Below the pieces are notes generated by a model that was given only the letters and a program-made list of their open reading frames with translations, was not told where the DNA came from and did no database searches. A stretch of 64,000 bases of DNA from contig CASHTG010000008.1 in the NCBI GenBank assembly GCA_949357655.1, positions 558,001-622,000 on the forward strand. The letters run 5' to 3'. The DNA is from Parascedosporium putredinis (Eukaryota > Ascomycota > Sordariomycetes > Microascales > Microascaceae). Position 1 is the stretch's first letter, and every line of letters starts with the position of its first letter. This document shows positions 11,206 through 23,088 of the stretch, one piece after another. A program made the translations under genes and the position numbers.

Positions 11206-12301
11206 ATGGATCGCCCTTTCCCAACGAAAAGGGATAGCGACGAGCTCTCATCCGGCAACTCACCTAAGGTTGAATTCCCTCATGATGATACCCGCGGGTA
11301 CACCCGGGCGGCTGCCATGAACAGTCGATTTAGACGTCGGCCCCATAACCTCAGTTTCATCACCATCCCCCTGCTTGCATTTCAGCTACGGCGTTTAGAC
11401 CTGCTCTCGGAGAAGATAATGATGGCAGCCCAACACCAGGCATGGCTGATGGTTTGGATGACGATGTTGTGGGGGTCACGAAGGACCCTTGCCTCGGCAA
11501 ACACAACATTCCTAGCGGTGGTTTGGTTCCCAAAGAATGTCAAACCGAAGAAGAGAGAATGCTTCGTGGGGTTTCAAATGCCATGGACTCTTCTAGTTCC
11601 ATGATTCCTCGTCTGCTGGGAAAAACTAACGGGAGAACGCAAACCCAGAATGGTATGAATAAGGGTCGTACCTGCCTCGCCACGGGTCCACGGCCATTCA
11701 TGGTTTTCGACAATCTCTCAAAAAGACGTTCTTCTCTAACTCGCGTGATGGGTCGAGGAAAACTTCGCATGACGGATTTGGATCGTATCTCCAACTTGCT
11801 AAAACCACCCTTAACACTCTTGTACTCGCCCAACCTAACAACCAGGTTTCGCCCCCTCCTGAGATGGATCTCATCGATAGCGAGATGGAGTCAGCATATT
11901 GGACTGGTCGCTTTATGGCGGCATCGGATCGGATTCAGAGCCACACGATTTTGGGACGCCAATCCATTCCCCGAAACGCAGCTGCCAGCACTTTTGACGA
12001 GATGGAATGTCTGGTGCCCGCAGACCTTGAATTGAGCCGGCCCTGTACTGATGGTAGTGGCCTGACGGGAGGCAACGCCAAAGGTTCCATGGCTACCTTC
12101 ACAGTTGGCAGCGACAAGACGATCTGGTCGGACGGGAAGCAATATGTTGTCCTCACCGACGAAGAGCGTATCAAGAGGGCATTTAGGTATCTCGAGAAAT
12201 GCTGCGTCACACCCGAAGCTCTCAACAGCTTTTACACATGGCAAGAGCAGTTCGCCAGGTCAGAGGGACAAGAGTGTCTGCTTCCAGTCGGGGAAGCATG
12301 A
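11206..12301 (+). CDS. Conserved-looking fungal protein of unknown function
   Basis: Proposed exons are 11206-11323 and 11386-12301, with the acceptor TTTCAG ahead of 11386. The donor (GTCGAT) is weak, so exon 1 is tentative. One G must be added in the GGG run at 11663-11665; the total is then an exact 345 codons. The N-terminal two thirds are polar and low in structure. The C-terminal part is better ordered: MESAYWTGRFMAASDRI, then TDEERIKRAFRYLEKCC and ALNSFYTWQEQFARSEG, ending LLPVGEA. I have an impression of similar C-terminal blocks (SAYWTGRF, FRYLE..C, YTWQ..FAR) in other Sordariomycete hypothetical proteins, but no function is known to me. It could be regulatory or cytoskeletal; nothing here decides. 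Confidence 0.5.
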
Positions 12302-12885
12302 AGGATTCTAAGCTCCGTAAGCTCTTCAAGCCTGGTCCGAAGCAATTTGTTTGATGGCCGGCCCGTATGTTGGCGGAAATGAATGGAAGGAACTTGGGGG
12401 CATCTTGTGTTTTCTTTCTTTTTCTTTTTTTCAGTTGCATCCAAAAGGGAGGTACGGAAGGATAGGCGCAGGGAAATGGTCATTAAAAACAAATGTAGAG
12501 AGAGATAAGAAAAAAAGAAGGACTGTTTAACTTTTTACTTGATTTATTGTACACCTTTTCTATGTCATTGCATTTGCCTCGCTTGTCGGACCTATATATA
12601 TATAGAGGTCGAGCATGAAAAAAGGAAAAGAAAGAGGTCATGATCCGTCGAGGCGATAAACAACTCTTGGACAGCTTGGACTTTACACAAACGCCGTGAA
12701 AATCAATGCTCTCATTATCGAAAATGCGAGGAAAAATAAGACACCTAGCCGGGCCTAACTCTGTGGAACGAAAGAGTGATGCGTCAAAGGGGGAAAAAGT
12801 GGCTGAGCTGGAGCGTGGACACGCAGCCTCTCCTCCTGCGAGATAGGAAGCAAGGAAAAGGAGAAGACGGTGACGAGGGTGCGGC
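12302..12885. other. Convergent 3' intergenic region
   Basis: Lies between two gene ends. It contains a TATATATATATA tract at about 12593-12604 and T-rich runs suited to 3' ends. No gene seen. Confidence 0.5.
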
Positions 12886-14659
12886 CTAGTCTGCTCTCTT
12901 CCTCAGCCTAAGGAAATCGCGAATCTGTTCGTGCTTACTCGCGAAGAACATGGCGCGCTTGTCGTTGCGCCAGACGCAGACACCGACCTCGGTAGCGTAC
13001 GAGGCACAGGCTTCATACTCTTTGAGGTCGTCAAAGTCTTTGAAGAGGAAGCCGCTGGTGGTCTTCATGCGCTCGTTTTCGAGCTGCCAGAGGCGGACCT
13101 GGTCGACGACGGTGGGTGGCAAGACGGGCTTGTTGGCGGCGAGGGCTTTGCGGCGCATCTGGTCGTGAGCGTGGGCGGCGAGGTAGTTGATGATTTGGTC
13201 GGCGGTGATGCCGTAGGAGATGGCACGGCGAATGGACTCGCGGGAGAGGCGGCCAGAAACCATTTCGTGGAAACGCATCTTGAGGTTGGCGAAGAGGGCG
13301 AGAACGGCGATTTGCAGGGGTTAGAGGTGTAGGCGTAGATGCGGTAGTTTGTCTCGACGATGATGCTGCCCTTTGCGCGGTGGCGGAGGGTGTTGGCGTC
13401 GGCGGCGGCAGCGGCGGTGGAGGAGGAGGAGGAAGAGGAGGAGGAGCCGTTGGTGGGGTTGGCGGGGGCAGGGAGGTGACGGCGGCGAAGCCCTCGGAGA
13501 CGGTGCGGAGGGAGGAGGAGGACGAGGTCAAGGTGGTGGCGAGGCGGGTGGGGAAGTACTGCTGGGGTTTGTGGGAGGGGATGAAGATGAGACCAATGTC
13601 GACGAGGAAGGGCAGCATGTTGCGGCGCTCCTCGGTGAGGGCGTTGGTGTCGTAGGCGCGGCCGAGCTCGAGGCTGGCGAGGAGGAAGAGGAAGGAGAGC
13701 ATGTCGACGCTCTGGCCGGCGCCGGAGCGTTCGGCGGCCTCGAGCCACAGGAGGAGAAGGGTCCAGACTTGGGCGTTGGCTTCTTGGAGGAGGAAGGTGA
13801 AGCCGGCCTGGGTGATGCCGACGCCCGAGGGCCCTCCGTGGCTGCCGGCCCTGCGCTCGACGAGGCGGCCGGCGAGGAGGAGCTCCTTGACGGACTGCTT
13901 AGGCCCGCTGCTCCCGCCGCCGCCGCTGCCGCCGCCGCCGCCTGCGTTGGGGTCGAAGCCGGAGCGGCTCCCGACGCTGTTGACGACGAAGTGGAGGATG
14001 TCGTCCCACTTCTTGCGGGCGTAGCGTTCGAGGAAAGGGGAGTCGACTTCGGGAGGGACGGGGAGGGAGGAGGAGACGCCAAAGGAGTTGTGGTCGCCGC
14101 CGCCGTCGAGGGCGAGGCGGAAGGAGTTTTTGAAGTTGGTGGTGAGTTGGATTTCTTGCTTCTTGCCTTTGCCGGGGGCGGATATGGTGATGATGTGGAG
14201 GCTGCGGAGGACGGAGAGGGAGGAGCGTTGTAACCTGTTGCGGGGAAGAGTTAGCAGGGGGCGTGGTTGGGGATTTGTGGAAAGGAGATAGAAAGAGAGA
14301 GAGAGAGAGGGGGGAGACATGCCGCTCGGATTCGGGCTTGACCCATATGTCGAGATCTGTGAGGAGCATGGGCTTGGGCATGTAGAGAAGGGCCATGACG
14401 ATGGTTTTGGCTGGTGGAGGGGGCGGTAAGAGTTAGCTTGTTTAAGTTTTGCACGGGAAGGAGAAGAAGAGTGCATGAAGGGGGGATATTCGTCGAGAGC
14501 GCAAGACCAAAGCAATGGGGAGACTGGTCGCATACCAAGGTTGGGGAGCATCCGGCGAAAGATGGCAAAGGCTGTCGAGGGCTGCTGATAGAGCTTGCGG
14601 AATGTGGTGCCGGGGAGCTTCTCGAGATACTCCCCGAGCTGAAGAGAGTTTGTCGACAT
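12886..14659 (-). CDS. TFB2: TFIIH core subunit Tfb2 (p52)
   Basis: Exons are 14536-14659, 14323-14410 and 12886-14234 (minus strand), about 520 residues. The start MSTNSLQLGEYLEKLPGTTF, the MPKPMLLTDLDIWVKPESER block and the C-terminal ISYGITADQIINYLAAHAH are hallmarks of Tfb2/p52. Family role: it holds and stimulates the XPB/Ssl2 helicase in TFIIH for transcription initiation and nucleotide excision repair, and its C-terminal part pairs with Tfb5. The second intron uses a GC donor (GCATGT) with an AG acceptor, the only choice that keeps ER-LQRSS in frame. Two C bases must be added: in the run at 13464-13468 (SLP-PANPTNG) and at 13317-13320 (YTSNP-LQIAVLALFANL). A Gly/Ser-rich insert lies near residues 205-225 and a Ser/Ala-rich one near 385-400. 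Nuclear. Confidence 0.93.
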
Positions 14660-15802
14660 GTTGCCGCCTACTCTCTTTTATCTTGTCGATGGGGACGGGA
14701 AGGGGAACACGAGTCGACAAGGGCAGAGCGCAAGACGGGCTTTCAGGTTCGCGATAGAAGAACCTTGCGTCTCGACCGGGTGTGTTTTGTGAGATTTTGT
14801 GGACTGGGCCAGGGAAGGCTCAATGCTGCACAGCTACCTCATACTAGAGCTGTAGTTGATGGCGTGAAGGGCGACATGCTCCGGATAGGTCCTGAGGGGC
14901 GGATCCGGGTTCAAAAGCACGAGATTCGTCGAGGGGGATTTCGTGGTGGTCGTGGTGGTCGTGGTGGTCGTGGTTCGTGATCGTGCGTGGGCGCGTGCGT
15001 GTGGAGATTTTTCTGTTCCTTGTGGTCGCTTCTCGGAATCGTTGGTCGTTCAAGGCAGCATTGGCTTGGCTTGAGAGGACGTGCAGTAGTACATACAGGC
15101 ACAAGCACCACTTCAGTGGTTCGGTTTTTTCTCTCCTTCTTCCGGGCCAGCCAAGTCTCCAGCATGATTATGTAAGATGACGCCGCTGGTTCGCTTTAGA
15201 GCTTAAATTGGTGGAAAGAGCGGCACAGCGCCTGTGGCATCAATTAACCCTGATGGAGAAAACCCGGGAATTGGCCCCAGTCGCGATGCCCCTCAACTTA
15301 GCTGCTGACAGCGTTTGTACCTTGTCCCCCACTGTTCGTGATGCCTAGTGCCGCCAACTATTATTATGACTGCCCTGCTACCCACTCTTGATCTCAATGA
15401 CTGCATCTAAATTATTCCGTGACTCGTTGAGTACTGAATTGGCTGTGGAGCGCACGCAGCAGCTCTTCTGTGGGAAAACAAAGCAAGAGTGGCCGGGTCC
15501 TCACTCCAATTGGGCCAACCCAAGGTGAAGCCGAGCTACCGACCCGCCGTCCCGAGGCGACGCCTCAATTGAACCAACTTTTGGCACCGAATCTCCAAGT
15601 TCGGCTGTGCCTTTAATTCCCGACATTGTAAAACTTGCCGAACCTCCAGAATCTTTGGAAGGCTTCTTCATTCGTATATGTTCCAAGCTCGCTAAGAAAC
15701 GAGTTTCTCTCACTTCCTTTTTCTTGCTGTTTCTTTTCTGGGTCTTTTTCTCTCCATTCGTTTTTGGTTCGCCATCGTCGCGAACCGTATTTCCTTTGCA
15801 CG
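14660..15802. other. Divergent promoter region between TFB2 and thioesterase
   Basis: No gene seen. It holds a short minisatellite at 14941-14973 (listed separately) and a pyrimidine-rich tract at about 15710-15770 just before the thioesterase start. Confidence 0.5.
14941..14973. repeat. 9-bp tandem repeat (TCGTGGTGG)
   Basis: About 3.7 perfect copies of TCGTGGTGG upstream of TFB2. It would read as RGG repeats on the plus strand and DHH repeats on the minus strand, but neither frame belongs to a supported gene. Confidence 0.9.
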
Positions 15803-16931
15803 ATGTTGAAGATGACCTCCAAGCTTGCGCCGGAGCCCTTTGTGCGCGCTGTAAGTCCGCCTTCCGAGAGAAAGGCGGTCGCGATGTCGCGTATCTGGAG
15901 GAAAGCTAACTAGGTTGCCTACAAGGTTTGGCGCTCTTTCCTGGTGGATTCCGGCCTCGAAGGAAGGTAGGTAGACAACGTCGTCGACTTTTTAACCTTC
16001 TCGTCACTGGAGGCACTTTGTTTGGCTGATATACGTCCCCGCGCAGGTTGTTGGGCGAGCATGTAAGTTAGCGAGGGCTGCGGATACCCACCGCATGGTT
16101 CTTTACCCGCGTGCGCGACGGTGGAATATTCGAAAGCTCACTCCTATGGCTCGGCGCACAGTTCAGGATCAAGGAAGCCGCTGCGGGCAAGGTAACCTTC
16201 GAGCTTGACATTAAGAAGCAGCACACGGTAAGAGGCCCGGTCTATTAGGTCCTACATCTCTCTGGAGTCTCCTGAAGCTTACAAAGCTCCTTCTCTCTCT
16301 CTCTCCGTAGAACCGCCTGGGCACCCTCCATGGTGGCTGCATCGCGAGCATGGTCGACCTTGGCGGCTCCCTCGCCGTCGCATCCATGGGAAGGTTCTCT
16401 ACTGGCGTTTCTACGGATATCAACGGTATATTCTTCCTTATTTGTCCTTCTTTCCTTCTCCTTCTCCTCCACTCATTTGTGGCCTTTGTCCAGTGCTTTT
16501 GCTAACGTCCTCTTGTGTTTTCTAGTTTCCTACCTCAGTGTTTCCGGGCGCGTAGGCGACACCGTCACTGGCACGGCCACTTGCGAGAAGAGTAAGCCCG
16601 ATTCATTCCGCCTTCCTTTTCCTCTTCCTGTCCAAGGTACGAGACTAACGTGCAGCGTACCACAGTCGGGAAGACCCTGGCCTACACGATGGTACAGTTC
16701 TGGAATTCCAAGGGTGAGCTGGCCGCGAGGGGCAGCCATACCAAGTAAGAACTCCCTTCCCCGATCCCGCCACACTAGTCCATCTATCCGCCCTTTATAG
16801 CCCATTCTTCTTAATGCATGCGACTGATGGCTCTTCCCAGATATGTCAACGGCACTGTCACGCCAGAGAAGCCTGAATACGTTGCGCCAAATGAGTTCGT
16901 CGAGGACGGAGAGAAGAACGGCTCGGCATAG
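15803..16931 (+). CDS. Hotdog-fold acyl-CoA thioesterase (ACOT13/Them2-like)
   Basis: Eight exons: 15803-15850, 15914-15966, 16047-16062, 16162-16227, 16311-16425, 16526-16591, 16666-16744 and 16841-16931, giving 177 residues in frame with no correction. The core reads KQHTNRLGTLHGGCIASMVD and then GGSLAVASMGRFSTGVSTDI. That is the 4HBT motif of the PaaI/ACOT13 group: the NxxGxLHGG turn and the following helix with its Asp carry the active site. The last part (GKTLAYTMVQFWNSKGELAARGSH) is the closing hotdog strands. Expected reaction: hydrolysis of long-chain acyl-CoA to free acid and CoA. The third exon is only 16 nt. No targeting signal is obvious; the C-terminus is NGSA, so it is not PTS1. 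Confidence 0.92.
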
Positions 16932-17231
16932 GAGGCGCATGTTTGCGGTTACGTACGGGACGGCAACAGTGCCCATTGATACCTGAAATCGCAATTTGAT
17001 AATTGTGAAGCTTAGACGATTTAGATTAGAACTGTGAAATGGGTATTTATTATATAAACTTCAATGTACTTGGCAAAAAAGAAATTCAAGACAAAAGGAA
17101 AACAAGCCAGAAAAATCCACCTCCCCTCTTTCCCAGTGAAGAGACGATCCTAGCGTTTCAGGAAGCCAGGCTCCATTTCTGTCCTTCCCCTACTCCGCGT
17201 TCTTCTTCGAGGGTGTAGGTAATTCAATCCC

Positions 17232-18685
17232 TCACTGTCTCTTTTGATTATCGCTGAGCTCAGACGCGGGGGCTGGCGTCGACGAGGCGCTAATGGTGCC
17301 GGTGGGCGCGGGGGCCGACCTCGTGGGATCGTTTACGAGCGCGGCGGGGGCGACGCGTTGGGGGTAGCCGGGCTGCTGGCCTGCCTGAGGGGAGCGTAGG
17401 CCTGCTGCGGCTGCTGAGGGAACTGCTGCTGGGGGTAGTAGTACATGCCGGGCTGCCAGGCAGCCTGGCCCTGGGGTTGGGGCTGACCCTGGGGATAGGC
17501 GTAGGCCTGTCCGGGTTGCTGGGGCTGGGCGTAGTACTGTTGAGGGTAGCCCTGCGCGGGGCGCTGGGGGCACCGGGCTGGACGGGGTACTGGACGGGCA
17601 CCGCCTGCATGCCGGGGGCCGGGTAGCCGCCGGTGTTGGGGGTGGAAATGAACTTCTCACGGCCGCGGGCGAGGTGGAAGAGGGTGACGAGGGTAGCGAA
17701 TAGAGTGATGACGCCGAAGATGAGGTTGATGATGATGGAGTAGGACGGAGCACGTCGGGTGCGGCTGCTTCGGTTAAGGCCGCCGTAGAGGCCGATCCAG
17801 ACTACCGCGTAAAGGCATTGGACGAAGAAGAAACCGGATGCGACGAGGAAGCACCTGGCGGCCTAGGAGAGGGATAAAAGGTTAGGGGTTGATCCTCTTG
17901 AGACTTAGAGAGCGAAGGAGGGGGAAGGGCATGTGAAGGCAAGAGGGGGTTAGAGAAACTTACAAGCTGAAGATGCGCGAGGGTCTTCACCTTGGTGAAG
18001 ATGAGGCCGCCAAGACCCAACAGCCCGAGAGAGAGGAGGAAGAAGATGATGTGCAAGGCGGCCCAGATGTTGTTAGCGTGGAGCGAGGTGATGGAGCGCG
18101 CGCCGACGTAGTAGCTGATGCCGAGGCCGAGAAAGGCGATGGAGAGGACGGTGACGAGGACGACGAAGGCAATGCTGGAGATGCGCGCGGGGGTCGCGAG
18201 CTTGGCCGGGGTGCTGGTGCGAGCGTACAGGATGCCGCGGGCGAGGGAGCCGAGGGTGGCGATGATGAGGCCCTTGACGACGAGTTCGAAGGCGGTCTCG
18301 ATAACATCCAGAGTGCTGGCGAGGCTGAGGCCGTAGATGACATCATACCAGTAGAGGGTGTACAGGATACTCGCTGCGGATCGGAACACGAGTTGTCTAG
18401 AAAGAAAGGAAAATTATCGTGTTAGCAAAAAACGAGGGGCGCATATCCTGAGAGATGAGGAGATGGGGGCCGGGAAAGAGAGTGATTCTAAATCGCTTCT
18501 CCTTTTGTGTTTTCAACATACCCGCCAAAGAACACAAAGGCAACCTTCATCCACGTTATGAAGCCTCGGGCCTGGTCGCCATAGCGGCGGCAAACGAAGA
18601 GACTGGCGAGGAGGAGACCCGTGTTCACGAGGAGGAGCAATAGGGTGACACCCGCATTGCCGGCCCAGTTTGACCCTGTACTCAT
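17232..18685 (-). CDS. Multi-pass membrane protein with Pro/Gln/Tyr-rich cytosolic tail
   Basis: Exons are 18522-18685, 17964-18396 and 17232-17862 (minus strand), about 409 residues. It starts MSTGSNWAGNAGVTLLLLLV. About seven hydrophobic segments follow, including RISSIAFVVLVTVLSIAFLG, IWAALHIIFFLLSLGLLGLG and YSIIINLIFGVITLFATLVT. This layout resembles fungal seven-helix membrane proteins of unknown ligand. The tail after about residue 285 is rich in Gln, Pro, Tyr and Gly (GYPQQYYAQPQQPG, MYYYPQQQFPQQPQQ) and ends SELSDNQKRQ. Two C bases must be added, in the runs at 17566-17570 and 17389-17392, to keep this tail open. I do not recognise the family; a receptor or sensor role is only a guess from topology. 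Confidence 0.75.
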
Positions 18686-21204
18686 GATGAAATGTTGACT
18701 TGAGATTGGAACTTTGCGCAAAGGCGTTTGCTTTGTTGGAGCGCACGCCGCTTGTGGCAGGTTCCTGCTCACGGCCGTGGATAAGGGGATCTCGATTGGG
18801 CCTCGATTCGAAAATGGAGGTTGTGGTGAGAAACGAAGAAGCTGGCCGTTAGGAAGAGCACCGCTGTTTTCGACCGATGGGGATGGTGAAGAACTAATCG
18901 AGTTCGCAACGTTGATGAAAGATTAAACTTCTCACCAAACGCACCAAAGAATCAAAGAAGGGAATCAAAAATAGAAAAAAAGCCACGGGGAGAAGGGAAG
19001 GGGGAGGCTGAAAGTTATCAACGAAGAGGCAACGCAGGGGGCCGTTCATCTCTGCTTTTGTTCCTTCATTTCGTGGGGCGCGCTCGTGGCGTCTTCAAAG
19101 GTAGGATCAACCTCCCCCTTCCCAAGCCATCTGCCATGGCCCTACAGCAAGGACTCAAGAGAGATCGACGAACATTAATGGACGAGATAGGCAAGGTCTC
19201 TGGTTGACTTATTTTTGGTACACACGTTAATGGAAAGGAAACCGCTCCACCAGTCCAATCAGAAGGGTAGGCTGACTCTTGGATCGGGCAATGCCTGCCC
19301 GGCTTGCTCTGTGGCCAAGGGCAGGGGGACCGGGGGCGGTGTCTGCATGCCAAGAGCGAGAAGGATGAGCCCTTGACACAACCCAACCCGTTGTTTCTTT
19401 GACTCTTCGCAGCTCCCGGCTCCGAAACGGGCTGGCTCGGTAAACCTGCGCAAGCGAGCACAGCAACTTAATTTCCTCCCGTCGAGCTTTCGCTTCTTGG
19501 GGACAGGAATAGGGAATAGAAGAAATTGTTGATAGTAGAGGTCTCATGGCCATGCTGCGCCTTGGTCCGTCGTGTGTTTTCGAAGGCTCAATTAACGTTG
19601 GCGAACATCGTATTAATCTTGGTTGCTTGTACCTTGGTATTAAGATTGAGCGCCAATGCGGAGACGAGTTGCTAGGGTTGCGTGCAAATCCACCATCAAA
19701 GCAATCTTACAATGACCTCTTGACCTCTCATGAAGCGGCGTTCAGGCACGGCCAAGAGGAGGGGGACCCCTGTCAAAATCAATGTCCTTGTCGCCCAGAT
19801 GTCGAACCACACCAGCTTTCCCGCGGTTTCGAGACCCTCTAGGGCTGTTTCAACCGTAACGCCATCGGCACTGGTGGGGAACCCGTCCAAGCCTCCTTTT
19901 CCCAAGTCTCTTGTCACGTCGCACGTCGCACATATTGAGCACAGTCGCATGAGGGACCCGCCCGTCCATCGCGTGCGTCCCATCGAGTGTCTATTATTTC
20001 TTTCTGTTCCTCCTCACGTCCGTCCTATTCCGCCCTGGCGTCGCATCGGCGTACGGCGTTAAGGTCTTGCGCTCCACCTTGCGTGTCGATGGCGATACTG
20101 AATAGATAACACCCACGCGCGTGCTGTTCGGGTGGGAACAGCCCACCTGCACGAGTGGGTTTTGTTTTTTCTTCGATCCACATGCCTCGTTGCATGAGCA
20201 AGGGTGTGTATGTGTTACTTGTAGACACCTCGATTATTACTTTGGGTGTTCGGTTGCGTGAGAACTTAAAAACGAGTGCGTTTGCATTGTGAGGGGACTG
20301 ATTCGTGTACAGCCCTGCACAAAAATGTACTTGTACCTTATTGAGGCGCAGGCTGCGCGATCCCAAGAGTTGGGTGGGTGGAGAATGGAGAACCAACAGA
20401 CGACTGACTGACGGCATCACTCTCTTGCCAAGTCGTCCAGATCTTTCCTCTCTCAGTCAAGTCGTCGCCACTCTAGAACTAGGTGGTCGCTATTCCCAGA
20501 GGTGGCTCTTATTTTTAACCAAGCCAAGAACGACACCAATCGCTACGTTTGGCTCAATACGAGGCTGGATGTTTGGTGGCGCGAGTCCTTGGCCCTGCTT
20601 GGCTTGTCTTCGGTGTTGTCGTTGCTTCCTAAACCAGACGAGTCTTTTCTATTCCATTCAAGAGCGGCCATGGCCCGAAAAGACAGTTTGATGCTGTACT
20701 GCTCTCTGTTGAGCGCGGACAGATTGGGGGTGGAATGGATCGACTGCGGGGAAGGTCCCTCCCTGCCTACCTGATAGCTGTGTCGTTGGTGGGGGTGGAT
20801 GACTGGGCATTGCCCCACCACTGCCAAATCCAAAGATCAATTGGGAGCTGCAAACAGCTAAAGTGAAGCTGGGTCCTATTTGCACCAACCCAGTCAGTGC
20901 CCACAATCAGTGACCCCATCTCAAGATTGATATCAAGCCCATCATGAGAGGCACGAAGGGAGTCAATCGCCAGGATTCTGTGCCCTAGGATATTCCCAAC
21001 TCACGATATGGACATTCCTGCTCCAGTGGACCCTCTTTCTTTGAGAAAAGAACTGAAGCCCTGGAAATATGGTGTCGTGCCTTGATCACACTTCCTCTTC
21101 CTCTCCCTTTAAACCTCCTTCACCTCACCCACATCGTCAGATATATTATTCACAGTCAGCAGCTTTTATTTTATATTAGCTAGTATTCATGAATTTCTAT
21201 AACG
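18686..21204. other. Intergenic, no gene seen
   Basis: This 2.5-kb stretch between divergent genes holds only small unrelated ORFs. The last 150 bp before 21205 are pyrimidine-rich and then AT-rich, as in a core promoter and leader. Confidence 0.45.
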
Positions 21205-23088
21205 ATGGCTTCCACCCCTGAGCAGCCTGCGTACACAATCAAGTCCATAGAGGGAAAGGGCAAGAGCTTGGTTGCCCTCCGCAAGATCCCTCAGTTCACC
21301 CCGATCTTCAAGGATACGCCCATCATCCGGGGTGGTCGCCAAGAACTAGCAAAAGAGCCCAGCGTTCTTCATGGTGAAATAGCGGAGGTTCTCGACCAGC
21401 TAGGTGAGGCCAAGAAGAAGGCATTCACAAGCCTCCACAGCACTGAGCCGCTCGACTCTCCCACCCGAAACGTCAACATCGTCAAGCTCAACTCGCTGCC
21501 GCTGGGGTTCGCCCCCGACTGCTCCGAGTATGGCGTCTTCCCCTCGCTGCGCGCATGAACCATGCATGCGTCCCCAATGCCCACAACTCCTGGCACCCGA
21601 AACGCCAGGAGCTCAGAGTCTACTCCGTGAACGATATCGAGGCGGGGCAGGAGATTACAATTAGCTACCTGCGAAGCTACCTCCCCTGCAAGAAGCGAAG
21701 AAAGAAGCTGCGCCAGGCCTTTGCTTTTGAGTGCAGCTGCGCCACGTGCTCCGCGCCCGATGATCAAAAGGCGGCCACGGACAGGGGCTTCAAGTTCATC
21801 GAGTCTTGCCTAGAGGCCAACCGGAGACGCGAGATTCCAACGACCGACGCTGCCCGAGAATTGCTCATAAGAGTGCTCAACGCGTACGAAGTCTGCGTCG
21901 AGCTGGGACTCCAGGGACGTCTAATGTACACCCTCCGCTTGGACGTCGCGGATGCCTTCCTGTCCCACTCGGACCTCGCCAGGGCTCGCGTGGCCGCCAA
22001 GCGCGCGCACCAATACGCTACGTGGTGCGAGGGCCCTGACAGTCCCGACGCCCAGGTGGCCTTGCGGATCGCCCAAGATCCCCTCAGCTACAAGACGCCC
22101 CTCGCGGATCACTGGAAGACGGGCAAGCACCACATCCCCCAGGGCTCACCCGCGCGGCTCTCCGCCACTGGATTTGGCGATGGATCCAATACGAGCTTCC
22201 ATGCCAGGAATGGAGCCGCGCCTTGATTGCAGACTTTTCGGACACCGCGTATTTCCCCACCCGTGAAGGGCTGCCTCGCGTCGGCCAGAGCCCCAGCGGC
22301 TTCTACGCCAAGAATGGCCTGCTAGCCACCCCGCGCAAGCATTGGTGCCTCCTCGCCGAGATCACCGCCATCGAGCCTCTAGACAAGCATATAAGCCTCC
22401 GCGTTGTCGACCGCCTCGGTAACCCCTTGATCATCGATATGCCCCCGAGCACCCTTTCGGAGGGGCTTTCGACTGTGGCGCGCGGACAGGCGGTCATCGT
22501 CATGTACCCAGAGATCTCTGACGACAACGTTGTGATGTTGATCCAACCCTATCCTATAAAGGTAAGGGCTTTCTTACTCGTCTACAATAAACCTACGCTA
22601 ATCTTTCCTCGGCGATCTGTGATAGCGCACCCAGATGAGCCTTGCCGACCTCCTAAAGCTCAACGAAACCGTTCGGAAATACTACACCCCCGCGAGGCGA
22701 CCATGGTCTGCCAGGGGTGCGACAAGGTATTGATTCGTGGATTGGCAAAGAAGTGTGACCGTTGCGGGGTGATGCGCTACTGTAACAGAGTCAGTGTTCT
22801 TCCTTTCTTTTCGTTTCGTTTCTTTTTATTTATTTTTCTAGAACAGTCTACTCTCCCTCTCCTCCCTTTGGTTTCACCCGCAGCGATGCGAACCCGCAGG
22901 CTAATCCCATCTTTGTACAAACACAGGAGTGCCAGGTTGTTGGCTGGAACAAGGGTCACGATAAAGACTGCGGGTTCCTGCTCGACGATGATATAAAGAG
23001 GCTGCATCTTCTCGAATGGCCCGTTTTCGAGTCCAAGGTCGGATTCCCGCTCGAGCATTTCCTTGGAGATCCTCAGATTGGATCTTGA
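21205..23088 (+). CDS. SET-domain protein with C-terminal MYND zinc finger
   Basis: Exons are 21205-22561, 22626-22789 and 22927-23088, about 561 residues. The SET part has FAPDCSEYGVFPSLR joined to MNHACVPNAHNSWHPKRQEL and AGQEITISYL, the cofactor-binding NHxCxPN and substrate-site Tyr motifs. A post-SET Cys cluster CSCATC follows. A helical middle region is followed by HIPQGLTRAALRHWIWRW, then a segment ending in a MYND finger: CQGC, CDRCGVMRYCNREC, HDKDC. Three bases are missing: one near 21550-21554, one at 22136-22144 and one C at 22687-22691. After correction SET and MYND are one reading frame with no internal start, so I treat them as a fusion; two adjacent genes remain possible. Expected role: protein lysine methylation, with MYND for protein-protein contacts. 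Confidence 0.78.

Noticed and set aside
13373..14233. Long Gly/Glu-rich plus-strand ORF
   Set aside because: It is the reverse complement of the TFB2 coding exon, whose Ser/Pro-rich high-GC codons leave the opposite strand open.
14414..14980. Plus-strand ORF ending in RGG repeats opposite TFB2 exon 1
   Set aside because: It overlaps TFB2 exon 1 and its promoter; the RGG repeat is just the 9-bp minisatellite read in frame, and the rest has no family features.
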